Shown one piece after another: positions 8,598 through 16,760 of a stretch of 64,000 bases of DNA. The translations under genes were made by a program, and so were the position numbers. Numbering within the stretch: the stretch's first letter is position 1; each line of letters starts with the position of its first letter. The notes below the pieces were generated by a model. It searched no databases, was not told the DNA's origin, and worked only from the letters and a program-made list of their open reading frames with translations. Source of the stretch: Actinokineospora enzanensis DSM 44649 (GTDB taxonomy: Bacteria; Actinomycetota; Actinomycetes; Mycobacteriales; Pseudonocardiaceae); NCBI RefSeq assembly GCF_000374445.1, contig NZ_KB894430.1:1-64000 (forward strand). Direction: 5' to 3'.

Positions 8598-10247
8598 TCA
8601 GGTACGGCGGCGGATCGGGCCGGGCTGCGGCTGCACGGTCCGGCGAAGGACCTCCGGCCGGGTCCCGGCGACGGTGTTCGCGATGCCGCGCTGCGAGGCG
8701 GCCAGGCCACGCTCGCCCTGGGACGCGGCTTCGGCGTCGGCGTCTTCACGCCGTAGCGTGGCCGGGTCGTCGGGCACCGCCGCCTCGGCGGTGGCGACCG
8801 CCTCGTCGCCCTGGGCGCGGTTGCGCCACGCGGCGGCGTCGGCCTCGGGAAGTCCGTCCGGGTACAAGGCCTGCACCTTCTCGACGATCTTCGGGTCATC
8901 GGAGAACTTCTCGGCGATGAGCCGGTCGATATCGGGCGCGGTACGCCCGAGCATGATGTGCGCCTCCCGCCGATGGAACGTGTTGGCCGGATCGAGCTGG
9001 TCGACCCGATCGGCGAACTCCTGCAACGTGGCCGGATCGTTCGCGGGCTCGGCGACAGCGACCTCGGCCACTGCGACCTGCTCGGCCGGGGCAGCCTTCG
9101 CGTTCTGCTTGGCGCGTTCCTTCTTCGCCGCCTCGGTCGCCTTCTGCGCCAGTCCGGGGAACTTCGAGTTGAGGACGCCGTCGACCTCGTCGCCCCAGTG
9201 CCCGAACCCGACCTTCGCCTCCAGGCGGTCTGCGGGATTGCGGGCTTCCAGCCCCTTCGCCCACGCCACGGCGTCACGCGGGGACCGCACCTCGTTCAGC
9301 CGCGGCGGACGGCGGGCACGTTCCTCGGCGGCGGCAGGGGATGGGGCTGCCGCCCCGGTCCCGGCTGTCGCGCCGGCAGCGCCCGCCCCAGGCGCGGCGA
9401 CTATCCGGTCGTAGGTCGGCGAGGTGCGGGACTCCTTGATGGCCCAGTGCGCCAACGCCGGCGGGTTGATGACGTCGTCTCGCCAGTGCGGCACCGCCCG
9501 CACGAGCGCGGCCAGGCGCGCGGGGTCAGCACCGACGCGCAGCACCTCCTGGTTAGCCAGCTCGTGCAGCTCGCGCCAGGCGGTGTGATGCGGATGTGCC
9601 GGATCCTTGACGATGATCCGGTCAGCGAGGTCGGGCGACAGCTCGCCCCGCAACGCGGACTCCCAGTCGTTCTCGCTGAGCACCAGGGGAGCGGCGTGCC
9701 TGCCGAGCTGGGCGGCGGCACCAGGCTGCTGCGCGGCCTGCGGCGGCTCGACAAACTGGCCGTCGCCGCGGGCGGCGAGGTCGTGCAGCCTGCCGAGATC
9801 CTCGGCGGTGCCGTGCTCACGCAGGTGCCGCGCCATCGCCAGCGCATCCTCGGCGTCCCGGCACACCACCATCGCCGTCGCCGTGGCACCGCCGCCCTCG
9901 CCCCAGGTGTGAGCCTCGACGCCCCACTCGTCGGTCGGCTTTCCCTGCGCGTCGACCATCCGCGCGGTCCAGACGCTGACCGGCTCGTCGCCCTGTTGGG
10001 CAGCGAGCGCGGACGGCACACGGCGGTGCCATTCGAGTTGTTCGTCATCGCTCATCAGCCGGACCGGCGGATGCTGCCGGGTCTCGTGCTGGAGTGCGGC
10101 GTGCTCGTCGTCGGAGTGCGCCAGGCGCCCGTCGCGTTCGCGGCGGGCGCGGATCCTCGCCGCCAGCCCGCTGACCGCGTTGAGTGCCTGCGCCCATTGC
10201 CAGACCTCCTGCGAGGCCGGCAGTAGCGTTGGCGCGTCTTCGCTCAT
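8598..10247 (-). CDS. Large unknown protein of the transfer operon
   Basis: A 549-residue protein. Two ATGs are adjacent; the second is favoured because GGGGGG then stands five bases away, as in the next gene. The N-terminal third is helical, the middle holds an Ala/Gly/Pro linker (about 310-335), and the second half has another helical region and an Ala/Glu-rich tail. Segments such as VRSPRDAVAWAKGLEARN and FADRVDQLDPANTFHRRE are not assigned to a family. It precedes the DnaB-N-like gene by 75 bases and is likely co-transcribed. Confidence 0.7.
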   Translation of the reverse strand: MSEDAPTLLPASQEVWQWAQALNAVSGLAARIRARRERDGRLAHSDDEHAALQHETRQHPPVRLMSDDEQLEWHRRVPSALAAQQGDEPVSVWTARMVDAQGKPTDEWGVEAHTWGEGGGATATAMVVCRDAEDALAMARHLREHGTAEDLGRLHDLAARGDGQFVEPPQAAQQPGAAAQLGRHAAPLVLSENDWESALRGELSPDLADRIIVKDPAHPHHTAWRELHELANQEVLRVGADPARLAALVRAVPHWRDDVINPPALAHWAIKESRTSPTYDRIVAAPGAGAAGATAGTGAAAPSPAAAEERARRPPRLNEVRSPRDAVAWAKGLEARNPADRLEAKVGFGHWGDEVDGVLNSKFPGLAQKATEAAKKERAKQNAKAAPAEQVAVAEVAVAEPANDPATLQEFADRVDQLDPANTFHRREAHIMLGRTAPDIDRLIAEKFSDDPKIVEKVQALYPDGLPEADAAAWRNRAQGDEAVATAEAAVPDDPATLRREDADAEAASQGERGLAASQRGIANTVAGTRPEVLRRTVQPQPGPIRRRT

Positions 10248-10325
10248 CATTTCCCCCCGTATGCGCTGATGAGCGACCCGCACCCCCCGGCGCGGACAAC
10301 GTCGTTCCTCAGCGGCCTCCTTGTG

Positions 10326-10625
10326 CTACCTCACCGTCCATCCCCAGTAGTGGTTCACCGTGTCGATCGCGTAAGCACGCGGCTGGGCCGCGGCTCGTGG
10401 GCACGCAAGGACAGCGGTCGGCGGAGTACCAGGCGGGGTTCGGAGGCGCGAAACGGCCGGGAGCGTCACGCTCAGGCGAAGATCCGGGGCGCTGCCCCGT
10501 TCGCGGGCCGTGCGGGCGCGCGAGGGCATGGAGGGCGCGTTCGCGTCCTCACGGGCGTTACGCCGAATGGCGGTCACCCACTTAACCCCCTGTGCATCCT
10601 CACGATGCGTGACCAAACCGTTCAT
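10326..10625 (-). CDS. Possible short leader gene of the transfer operon
   Basis: A 99-residue reading frame whose ATG follows the strong site GGGGGAAGGGAC, the same style of site as the three genes downstream. The first 25 residues look like a normal protein, but the rest is Arg/Pro/Thr-rich and may be an out-of-frame reading, so the gene could be short, frameshifted or not real. A GGTTAGGCT element about 40 bases upstream of the start may be its promoter. The rest of 10248-10700 shows nothing else clear. Confidence 0.4.
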   Translation of the reverse strand: MNGLVTHREDAQGVKWVTAIRRNAREDANAPSMPSRARTARERGSAPDLRLSVTLPAVSRLRTPPGTPPTAVLACPRAAAQPRAYAIDTVNHYWGWTVR

Positions 10626-10700
10626 GTCCCTTCCCCCTGGGCACTCCGGTACTGGTCAGCCTAACCGGGAATCACTACATCGAGTAGCCGTTACGGTTAA

Positions 10701-11002
10701 TCAGTTTGGTTGATCTTCACTCCAATGGCCTGGACCAGGAGTTCGGACTACTACGAATGGGCACCCGAAGGGGCGTCCTTCCTGGGCGACTTCCACAGCC
10801 GTGGCGAACTCGTGCCAGACGATCAGCGAGTCCGGCACACGTGCCGCGGCGTCGGCCCGGTTGCCGCTTGCCACCGCGTACTCCTCGGCTACCCACCACG
10901 CCGAGTACCCAGGCACGCGGCACGCGTTCGGTGAACTCCTCCAGCAGGACGCCGGCCCGGTTCGGCCACCGAGGGGACCTGCCGGACGAGCTGGCCCGAC
11001 AT
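10701..11002 (-). pseudogene. Possible decayed gene read in three frames
   Basis: Protein-like sequence runs through this stretch but changes frame. From ATG 11002 it reads MSGQLVRQVPSVAEP, then in a second frame VLLEEFTERVPRAW, then in a third frame YSAWWVAEEYAVASGN and onward to a stop at 10701. The final 65 residues look like a genuine protein end. Two frameshifts would be needed to join the pieces, so this is called a remnant; the family is unknown. Confidence 0.3.
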
Positions 11003-11064
11003 CTTGGCTCTGACCTGCTCGCGCTGTGTCCTGTCCGCGTGAACCTGGTGGGTAGGCTGACTCG

Positions 11065-11478
11065 ATGCTGGATGACCGGAGTCTGCGAGTTCGCCGCAAT
11101 GCCTCCTCGGCCTGCGCTGTGATCGCGGTCGCGGCCTGGGTCTTGACGTTGCTCGTTCTGGCCCGTAATTCCACTGTGGCTAGCACGTTTCGGACCGAAT
11201 TTGGCGAGTTCGGGGTGACAGGGGCCACGGCAATCATCACGGCCTCGGTCCTCTTGCTGGTGGCTACGTTGGTGATCGGCTGGCGTGGCGCTCGAGCTCC
11301 ACGCGATCTCATCACGGTGTTCGTGGTTACCGACGTGGTAGTGATGATCCTGATCGGCGTACTTTCGCTGTCAGTGGTCACCTTCGAGACAGGTGCCGGG
11401 ATCATGCTGATTAGCGGCTGGCTGTTCGCGCTCCCGTCAATCGTCGAGTTGGTGCGGGCGCGCTTGTCGCGGCACTGA
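11065..11478 (+). CDS. Small integral membrane protein, four predicted segments
   Basis: A 137-residue protein with four hydrophobic segments at about 17-34, 49-70, 81-105 and 109-127. Charged residues flank the segments (VRRN at the start, RARLSRH at the end). Base composition is less GC-rich than its surroundings, which hints at a separate origin. No strong ribosome binding site is visible before ATG 11065. It converges with the relaxase gene. Function unknown. Confidence 0.6.
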   Translation: MLDDRSLRVRRNASSACAVIAVAAWVLTLLVLARNSTVASTFRTEFGEFGVTGATAIITASVLLLVATLVIGWRGARAPRDLITVFVVTDVVVMILIGVLSLSVVTFETGAGIMLISGWLFALPSIVELVRARLSRH

Positions 11479-11543
11479 GGTCCAGTACCGACATCGTCGG
11501 CGTCGGGCGAACTGGTGGCCCCACCTCGCCCGCCCGAGTGGAC

Positions 11544-13178
11544 TCAGCCAGGGCCCTTTCCACGACGCCGGGGCTGCTCATTCGGACCGGCGATGTCCCG
11601 ACGCACGACCGGGCGCTCGCGGCGGGCGCCACCGGCCGCCGGCGGCGTGACCGGCCTGGCGGCGGCAGGGCGTCGACCCGCGCCAGCGGGTTGGGCCAGA
11701 CCCGGCAACGCACCGGCCGCTCGGCGGGCGGCGTCGGCCTGATGGACGCGCCCGCGCATCTGCTGCCACGCGGCGATCTCCGCGACCAGGCCCGCCAGCG
11801 CCAGCAGGAGAGCGAGCCCGGCGAACTTCTCCTTACCGCGCCCGGACAGGGCGCCGACGGCCGCGATCCGCCGCGACGCCTGCCGCAAGTCACGCGCCAC
11901 CGGACCCATCTGCTCGGGCAACACGCGGTGCGGCGTGCGAGCCGCCCGGTCGTACCGCTCGGTGATCTCCGTCAGCGGCCCCGCCTCGCGGCCTTCTCGG
12001 CCGCGAGTCATCGCGGCCAGCACCTCGCCGGCGGCGTGCGCGATCCCGTCCACGTCCTCACCACCGTCGCGGACCTGAGCGGTGGCACGGTCGACGACGG
12101 CGGCGGCGTGCTCGAGTGCGCTCTGTCGATCGGCGCCGGAGGCCCGACCGTCCTCGGCCCGCGCGATCGGCTCGACCGCGGGCGTGCTCGCCCAGCGGGC
12201 CATCAGCTTCGGCCACGTCAGGTCGGACGCGAGTTTCGTGCCCGAGTAGGACACCGGCTTGCCGTCGGCGGTGACGTCGCCGGGAAGCGACACCGTGTAG
12301 CCGCGGATCACGCCGTCGGCGCCCGTCGTCGTCTTCGGGTTCAGTCCCTCCCTGCGCAGCTCGCGCAGGAACTCCTCGCCGCTGCTCGCGCTGGCCGCGC
12401 ACTGGGAAACCACCCGGCGAAGCTCCTCCCGCGCGGTGACGGCCCAGCCCTTCCGCTCGGCCTTGCCCTTCTCCCTGCGGGTCGGCACCTGTAGCGCGGT
12501 CTTGTCCGCACCGGCCGTGGCCACCAGCCCGAGCTCGCGCTCGATCTTGCGGCACTCCTCGCGCAGCTTCGGGTAGTCCCGGTACGGGTAGATCCGCTTG
12601 CCCGTGCGCTCGGACACCAGCGTCGCCATCAGGTGGATGTGGTCGTCCGCGTGGCGCACGGCGATCCACCGGGCGCCCGCCTGGTGGATGCCGGTGGCCT
12701 TCATCAGCCGTTCGGCGATCTGCTCCCACTGCTTGTCGGTCAGCGTCGGGTCGTCGGCGTGCAGCCGGACCGGGCAGTGCCAGACGTAGCCCTGACGCAG
12801 CACGACCGCCTTCTTCTTCTCGTCGTACTTGTAGTGCTTGACCCACGACGGGGCGTCCGGCGGCAGCGCGCCGCCGGCGCGCACGCGCTCCTCCCACTCC
12901 GGCGTGATCCCCGGCGGGTTGGACAGCGGAAGCCCCGCGTGCTCGGCCAACTCCTGCATCGTCTGGGTCAGCGGGGCGAGGTTGAAGTCGAACTCGCCGG
13001 GCTCGAGGATCTCGCCGTCCAGCTCGACCGCGGGCAGCTTGTCGGGGTGGTGCAGCCACGGAGCGCCGTCCCAGGAGCCGACCACGCGCGGGTTCTCGTG
13101 CTCCTCGAACTTGCCCGGCCCGAACAAATACTTGATCAGCCCGGCGGGCCGGTAGCCATGCACGACCTTCGCGATCAT
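11544..13178 (-). CDS. MOBP-type relaxase / mobilization nuclease
   Basis: A 544-residue relaxase that would nick oriT and pilot the transferred strand into the recipient. The N-terminal domain holds a candidate nicking Tyr (VVHGYRPAGLIKYL, residue 9) and the metal-binding histidine motif RHADDHIHL at about 175-183, the HxxxHxH-like signature of VirD2/MobA relaxases. A central region (250-350) reads as further DNA-binding structure, and a hydrophobic helix near 478-492 is followed by an Arg/Pro-rich tail. Its ATG overlaps the mobC stop as ATGA, the usual mobC-relaxase coupling. The oriT lies upstream. Confidence 0.9.
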   Translation of the reverse strand: MIAKVVHGYRPAGLIKYLFGPGKFEEHENPRVVGSWDGAPWLHHPDKLPAVELDGEILEPGEFDFNLAPLTQTMQELAEHAGLPLSNPPGITPEWEERVRAGGALPPDAPSWVKHYKYDEKKKAVVLRQGYVWHCPVRLHADDPTLTDKQWEQIAERLMKATGIHQAGARWIAVRHADDHIHLMATLVSERTGKRIYPYRDYPKLREECRKIERELGLVATAGADKTALQVPTRREKGKAERKGWAVTAREELRRVVSQCAASASSGEEFLRELRREGLNPKTTTGADGVIRGYTVSLPGDVTADGKPVSYSGTKLASDLTWPKLMARWASTPAVEPIARAEDGRASGADRQSALEHAAAVVDRATAQVRDGGEDVDGIAHAAGEVLAAMTRGREGREAGPLTEITERYDRAARTPHRVLPEQMGPVARDLRQASRRIAAVGALSGRGKEKFAGLALLLALAGLVAEIAAWQQMRGRVHQADAARRAAGALPGLAQPAGAGRRPAAARPVTPPAAGGARRERPVVRRDIAGPNEQPRRRGKGPG

Positions 13179-13618
13179 GGCAGCAGCTCCGTCCGGACCT
13201 TGGCCATCAGTTCGTCGGTCGCGAGCACCACGTTGCGCACCAGCCGCAGGACCGTGTCGGCCGCGACGGGGTTCTCGATCTCGCCGGTGGAGTTCGCCGC
13301 TTTGGCGACGTCGTTGAGGTTGCCGCCGATGTTGGTCAGCACCCGGCGGTTCTCCTGCAGCTCGGCGAACAGCGTGGTCACCGCGCCGGAGTCGAACAGC
13401 TCGCCGCGGTGCTGGCGCAGCGCGGCCTCGTACGCGGCCTTCTGGACGTAGGCCCCCGGCTTCAGCACCTCCTGGGCGGCGACCATCACGATCACGGCCC
13501 ACTCGTCGTCGGTGTACCTCATCAGCCCACGAGGGGTTCGCTTCCCCGACGTCGACTGGTCGCGATAGCCCGCCTTCGCCGAGAGCTCGTCCCCGAGCGC
13601 GCTCTCGTCGTCTGCCAC
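13175..13618 (-). CDS. mobC: MobC-like relaxosome accessory protein
   Basis: A 147-residue protein. GTG 13618 is chosen because GGAAGGGG lies just upstream, although the frame stays open further left. The core (RYTDDEWAVIVMVAAQEV, KPGAYVQKAAYEAAL, NLNDVAKAANSTGE) matches the MobC family, ribbon-helix-helix-like proteins that bind near nic and help melt oriT. It overlaps the relaxase gene and faces away from the oriT, as in many mobilization modules. Confidence 0.82.
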   Translation of the reverse strand: MADDESALGDELSAKAGYRDQSTSGKRTPRGLMRYTDDEWAVIVMVAAQEVLKPGAYVQKAAYEAALRQHRGELFDSGAVTTLFAELQENRRVLTNIGGNLNDVAKAANSTGEIENPVAADTVLRLVRNVVLATDELMAKVRTELLP

Positions 13619-13690
13619 CGCCGCCCCCTTCCCGTTTCCGGCCCGCCGGCCCGAGGCGTGCGTTTCAGGCTGCCCGCCAAGGGCAGACTG

Positions 13691-13745
13691 CCAGGCCACG
13701 CCGTGGCCTGGTGTCAAAGAGTTACTCTTTGACCTATCTTGCTCT
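13691..13745 (+). other. oriT: Candidate origin of transfer (oriT) with RP4-like nic site
   Basis: Two perfect inverted repeats stand side by side: CCAGGCCACG with CGTGGCCTGG (13691-13711, one-base spacer) and TCAAAGAG with CTCTTTGA (13714-13732, three-base spacer). Immediately after comes ACCTATCTTGC, which matches the RP4 nic region ACCTATCCTGC at ten of eleven bases. By analogy nicking would fall between 13741 and 13742 on this strand. The relaxosome genes begin about 75 bases away. Confidence 0.75.
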
Positions 13746-14012
13746 GCGGCAGGCGCGAAGTGGATCATGGTTTCGGCGGGTATCGGGCCGGGTCTACTGC
13801 GGCTTGGGACGCCGCAGACCGCCTCGTCCGAGTCGGGGTGAGCGGCCTGCGGCGGGCACGGGGTGCCGGGGCGGCTGACGCCGCGTGGACCGCCGTTCCT
13901 GGCGGGCTCTTCGGGCTGATCGGCCGCGACACGCGGGCGGAAATCGTTGGTGGCTGCCGCCGCGTTCGGCTACGGTGAGCACCAACCACACCAGGGTGAG
14001 CAGCCTTGGTCC

Positions 14013-14036
14013 GACGGCCCCGGCGACGGGGCCGTC
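14013..14036. terminator. GC-rich hairpin downstream of the small-gene array
   Basis: Nine-base arms GACGGCCCC and GGGGCCGTC flank the loop GGCGAC. It lies in 13746-14145, a stretch in which I see no convincing gene. Together with the next hairpin it probably ends leftward transcription from the array. Confidence 0.55.
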
Positions 14037-14075
14037 TCTCGTTTCCCGGCCGGCCCCGGCCACTGCCGCAGACGC

Positions 14076-14113
14076 GAACACCCCGCCGCGCCGGATGGCG
14101 GGGCGGGGTGTTC
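14076..14113. terminator. Terminator hairpin at the left end of the array
   Basis: Twelve-base perfect arms (GAACACCCCGCC and GGCGGGGTGTTC) separated by 14 bases, 33 bases beyond the stop of the last leftward gene. No U tract. Confidence 0.65.
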
Positions 14114-14145
14114 TGGACGTCTGCCGCGGGCGTTGCAGCCCGCCG

Positions 14146-14529
14146 TCAGGTGGAGCTGACCGCCTTGGCGATGGCCTCGACGGCCGCGTGCCCGAACAGC
14201 TTCATCAGGTCGCACTGGAAGCTCGCGTTCACCTGGTCCCACATCATGTGCAGGACCTCGGCCGCGCCCTCGTCGACCTCCGCGCGCTCCTGGCTCTCCT
14301 TCCAGATCAGGTTGTAGCCGTCTGTGTCGGGCCAGGTGAGCACTACCTGGCCGTCCGGGAGCTGGAAGTGCAGCACCGGGCCGCTGAGGTTCGGGAAGTA
14401 GTCCTCGTGCACGTAGCCGATCGCGATCAGCCGTCCGTCCTGGCCGGTGCCGAACCGGCGCACGGCGGACAGGTCGAGCTGCGCATCGACGGCGGGGACA
14501 ACGACCTGGGTGGTGACCATCTCGGTCAT
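14146..14529 (-). CDS. Unknown protein, last gene of the leader-RNA array
   Basis: A 127-residue protein with CTCGAAGGAG before its ATG. The first half is beta-rich (LIAIGYVHEDYFP, VLHFQLPDGQVVLTWPDTDG) and the second half helical (VLHMMWDQVNASFQCDLMKLFG). No family is recognised. It is separated from the gene upstream by a stem-loop rather than by a UGAC leader. Confidence 0.7.
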   Translation of the reverse strand: MTEMVTTQVVVPAVDAQLDLSAVRRFGTGQDGRLIAIGYVHEDYFPNLSGPVLHFQLPDGQVVLTWPDTDGYNLIWKESQERAEVDEGAAEVLHMMWDQVNASFQCDLMKLFGHAAVEAIAKAVSST

Positions 14530-14550
14530 GGATGAACTCCTTCGAGGAAT

Positions 14551-14584
14551 GACGGCCTCGGCGCCGTGTGGCGCCGGGGCCGTC
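14551..14584. terminator. Intercistronic hairpin without the UGAC loop
   Basis: Arms GACGGCC/GGCCGTC and an inner CGGCGCC/GGCGCCG stem form a long hairpin with a four-base loop (CACA on this strand... TGTG complement region). It lies between two leftward genes, just upstream of a Shine-Dalgarno sequence, in the position where other array genes carry the UGAC leader, but the loop and tail are not those of the family. It may simply terminate or shield the RNA. Confidence 0.55.
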
Positions 14585-14602
14585 GTCTGGCGGGGACGGT
14601 GA

Positions 14603-15010
14603 TCAGGCGGCGTGCTTGTCCGACGTGGGGTCGAAGTAGGCCGTCACGGCGTCCTCGCCGTCCTCGAAGCGGCGGCGCAGCAGGGTCAGCGCGTTCTCGT
14701 AGACGGCGTTGAGAGTGTTGCGGCTGAACCGCGTGGCGTCCTGCTCAGCGATGACCACCTTGTTCGCCAGCGCGCTGTAGTTGAGCATGTCGCTGACACT
14801 GCCGCCCTCGTCCTTCACGCGGCCGACGCGCAATTGGGCGTCGTAGCGCTTGACACTCTTCCAGTGGCTGACCATCAGGCGGGCTTGCGGCTGCCAGCCG
14901 TTCTCATCGGCCGGGCCGACGTTCCACGTCGCGGTGATCGTCCGGTCGGCCACGGTCTTCACGGGCTCGGCCGCCGGGGTGAACGTCTCGGTCGCGCTGT
15001 TCTCCGTCAC
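14603..15010 (-). CDS. Unknown 135-residue protein
   Basis: A GTG start follows GAGGAGAAATCT at good distance. The N-terminal 20 residues are flexible; the middle is predicted beta (TITATWNVGPADENGWQ, ARLMVSHWKSVKRYDAQLRV), and the end is helical (LNAVYENALTLLRRRFEDGED). No motif is recognised. It has its own promoter and a canonical UGAC leader (15028-15092). Confidence 0.7.
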   Translation of the reverse strand: MTENSATETFTPAAEPVKTVADRTITATWNVGPADENGWQPQARLMVSHWKSVKRYDAQLRVGRVKDEGGSVSDMLNYSALANKVVIAEQDATRFSRNTLNAVYENALTLLRRRFEDGEDAVTAYFDPTSDKHAA

Positions 15011-15027
15011 AGATTTCTCCTCGGTGT

Positions 15028-15092
15028 TGGTTTTCGATGCCGCCGGATATCCAGGGCGTCACCCCTGTTTCCGACATGAATAACGATACCTT
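15028..15092 (-). promoter_or_regulatory. UGAC-leader copy 1 with promoter
   Basis: Read leftward: the -10-like GGTATCGTT, then a hairpin with lower stem ATGTCG/CGGCAT (one U-G pair replaces the usual U-A), upper stem CAGGG/CCCTG and loop GTGACG, then the tail GCATCGAAAACCAA and the binding site GAGGAG. The upstream 25 bases are AT-rich. It precedes the gene starting at 15010. Confidence 0.85.
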
Positions 15093-15137
15093 ATTATTGA
15101 CACAGTGATTTGCGTTGGCGGTGTACTCGATCCAGGA

Positions 15138-15425
15138 TCAGCGCAGTTTCATCTTCGTTGTCAGCGCGTGGGCGTAGCCCATGCTGAACGCGACGGTCAC
15201 GCCCAGGAGGGCGGTCGCGACGATGGTGCTGACGACGACGGCGTCGTTCGCCGGTCCGGCGGGCACGAGCGCGATGAGCAGCAGGCCGAGTACCAGCGCG
15301 GCGGCCTGGACGGCCAGTACCCGCAGGCCGGAGCGACGCCAGCGCCTGGCTTCCTCGGCGATGTCCTCGCGCTTCAGCGTGACCGTGGCCGGCGGCTGGG
15401 TCGTGTCCTGGTCTTGGGTGTTCAT
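15138..15425 (-). CDS. Small membrane protein, two segments
   Basis: A 95-residue protein with a charged N-terminal helix (about 1-33) and two transmembrane segments at about 36-57 and 62-84, ending in a basic tail KMKLR. Its ATG overlaps the stop of the preceding gene as ATGA, so the two are translationally coupled. Function unknown. Confidence 0.7.
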   Translation of the reverse strand: MNTQDQDTTQPPATVTLKREDIAEEARRWRRSGLRVLAVQAAALVLGLLLIALVPAGPANDAVVVSTIVATALLGVTVAFSMGYAHALTTKMKLR

Positions 15426-15736
15426 CGCGCGTCCTCCCCCGTGACGCGCTGGGTGTGGAACTCCAGGGCTTCGCGGGCGTGGCCGCTGCCGTCCATCTCC
15501 CAGCTCGTGATCTCGATTGGCGGCTTCTCCTCTCCGATCACCGTAGCCTCGCCTGCGGCGAGCAGGGCGAGGGCGCGAGCGAGTACGGCCTGCTCCAGCG
15601 CGGTGAGGTCGTGCGGGTCGTGCACGACGTCGAGGTCGGCGTGGTCGACGGTGATGCGGTACAGCGTGCTCGTCGCCTTCTCCGCCAGGACTTGCCACTG
15701 GGTGCCGTCGGGTGTGGGGGCGAACGTGATGTTCAT
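15422..15736 (-). CDS. Unknown 104-residue protein coupled to a membrane protein
   Basis: A soluble protein with AAGGAGAAACGCGCCC before ATG 15736. It starts with beta-like segments (ITFAPTPDGTQWQVLAE, STLYRITVDHADLDVVHDP), followed by an Ala/Leu-rich helix and an acidic end. It overlaps the downstream membrane-protein gene by four bases. No family is recognised. No UGAC leader precedes it; 15737-15865 shows no clear signal. Confidence 0.65.
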   Translation of the reverse strand: MNITFAPTPDGTQWQVLAEKATSTLYRITVDHADLDVVHDPHDLTALEQAVLARALALLAAGEATVIGEEKPPIEITSWEMDGSGHAREALEFHTQRVTGEDAR

Positions 15737-15865
15737 GGGCGCGTTTCTCCTTGCCTCGTGAGGGTGGATCGGGGTTCTGGGTGATCGGCGTGCCGGGACG
15801 GCAGCGGCCCGGCCGGGGGCGGCGGTGCACGCCCCGGCTCGGTGAACTGCGGTGCTTTCCGGGGC

Positions 15866-16600
15866 TTAGTGGTCGGACTGCGCGTGGGCGCGGCTGGCGA
15901 GGTCGCGCTCCATCGCCCGGTCGAAGCGGCGCACGATCGCGGCGACGGCGGTGTCCAGGTCGGGGCAGTCAGCCTGCTGGAGAACGAGGTCGTGGATCTC
16001 GCCGTAGATGTTGCGCACGTGCCAGAGTGCGTTGATCGTGCCGTCGGTCGTGACCTCGACCAGGCCACGTTCCTCGCCGTTGATCACGACGGGGGTGCGG
16101 CGCGATCGCACGCGCGGGGCGTTCGCGATCGCCTCGCGGTAGGCCGTCGAGCCGAACCACAGGCGGTGGTCGTGCGCGGCCGGACCGTCGTAGTCGACGG
16201 TGCTGGCCGCGTCGACTACGGCCCACTCGGCGGGCGAGCTGGCCGGGACCTGCTCGTAGTAGAAGTTCAGCCTCGGGCGGTGGCGAAGGGTGGCGTGACC
16301 GCTGGCCGATCGCGCGTCGAAGCCGATGCCCGCCAGGGCGCCCAAGCCACCGAAGCCGCCGGTGCCGTACACCTTGTCCATGTAGTCGTTCACCGGCCTG
16401 CTCAGGGCGTTGCACGCCTCCTGAGTGCCGGGCGCCACCGGCTTGTCCAGGCTCACGAACAGGGCGGCCGGGTCATCGCGCAGCGGCGCCTCGGGCGTTC
16501 CCGACCGGAAGACCACGCGCACCGTGACCTGGTCGTCGGGCATCGGCTCGCGTTCGCCGGTCTCCGGCTTGGTCGAGGTGGGCAGCGTGCCGTCGAGCAT
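15866..16600 (-). CDS. Unknown 244-residue protein
   Basis: ATG 16600 follows AGGAGGAGACTC. After a flexible start the protein has a mixed fold with a glycine-rich turn (YGTGGFGGLGALAGIGFD, about 79-96) and strands such as RLNFYYEQVPA and TPVVINGEERGLVEV; the C-terminal 70 residues are helical. I cannot place it in a family. Its transcript should begin at leader copy 2. Confidence 0.7.
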   Translation of the reverse strand: MLDGTLPTSTKPETGEREPMPDDQVTVRVVFRSGTPEAPLRDDPAALFVSLDKPVAPGTQEACNALSRPVNDYMDKVYGTGGFGGLGALAGIGFDARSASGHATLRHRPRLNFYYEQVPASSPAEWAVVDAASTVDYDGPAAHDHRLWFGSTAYREAIANAPRVRSRRTPVVINGEERGLVEVTTDGTINALWHVRNIYGEIHDLVLQQADCPDLDTAVAAIVRRFDRAMERDLASRAHAQSDH

Positions 16601-16616
16601 GAGTCTCCTCCTGGGA

Positions 16617-16680
16617 ATTGGTTTTCGATGTCGCGGAATCCAGGGCGTCACCCCCGGTTCCGACATGACTAACTTTACCC
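16617..16680 (-). promoter_or_regulatory. UGAC-leader copy 2 with promoter
   Basis: Promoter GGTAAAGTTAG, then ATGTCG/CGACAT lower stem, upper stem CCGGG/CCTGG with a G-U pair where copy 1 has A-U, loop GTGACG, tail ACATCGAAAACCAA, then AGGAGG. The change within the upper stem keeps pairing. Confidence 0.9.
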
Positions 16681-16760
16681 TTCTTATTGGACGACGAATT
16701 GCGGGCCGACACCCGGTTGGCGTGGGTGTCGGCCCGTCGAGCGGAGCGGCGACCAGCGGG

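Noticed and set aside
13739-13978. Possible small gene next to oriT on the plus strand
   Set aside because: It starts at TTG inside the nic region, has no ribosome binding site and reads as Arg/Gly/Ala-rich low-complexity sequence.
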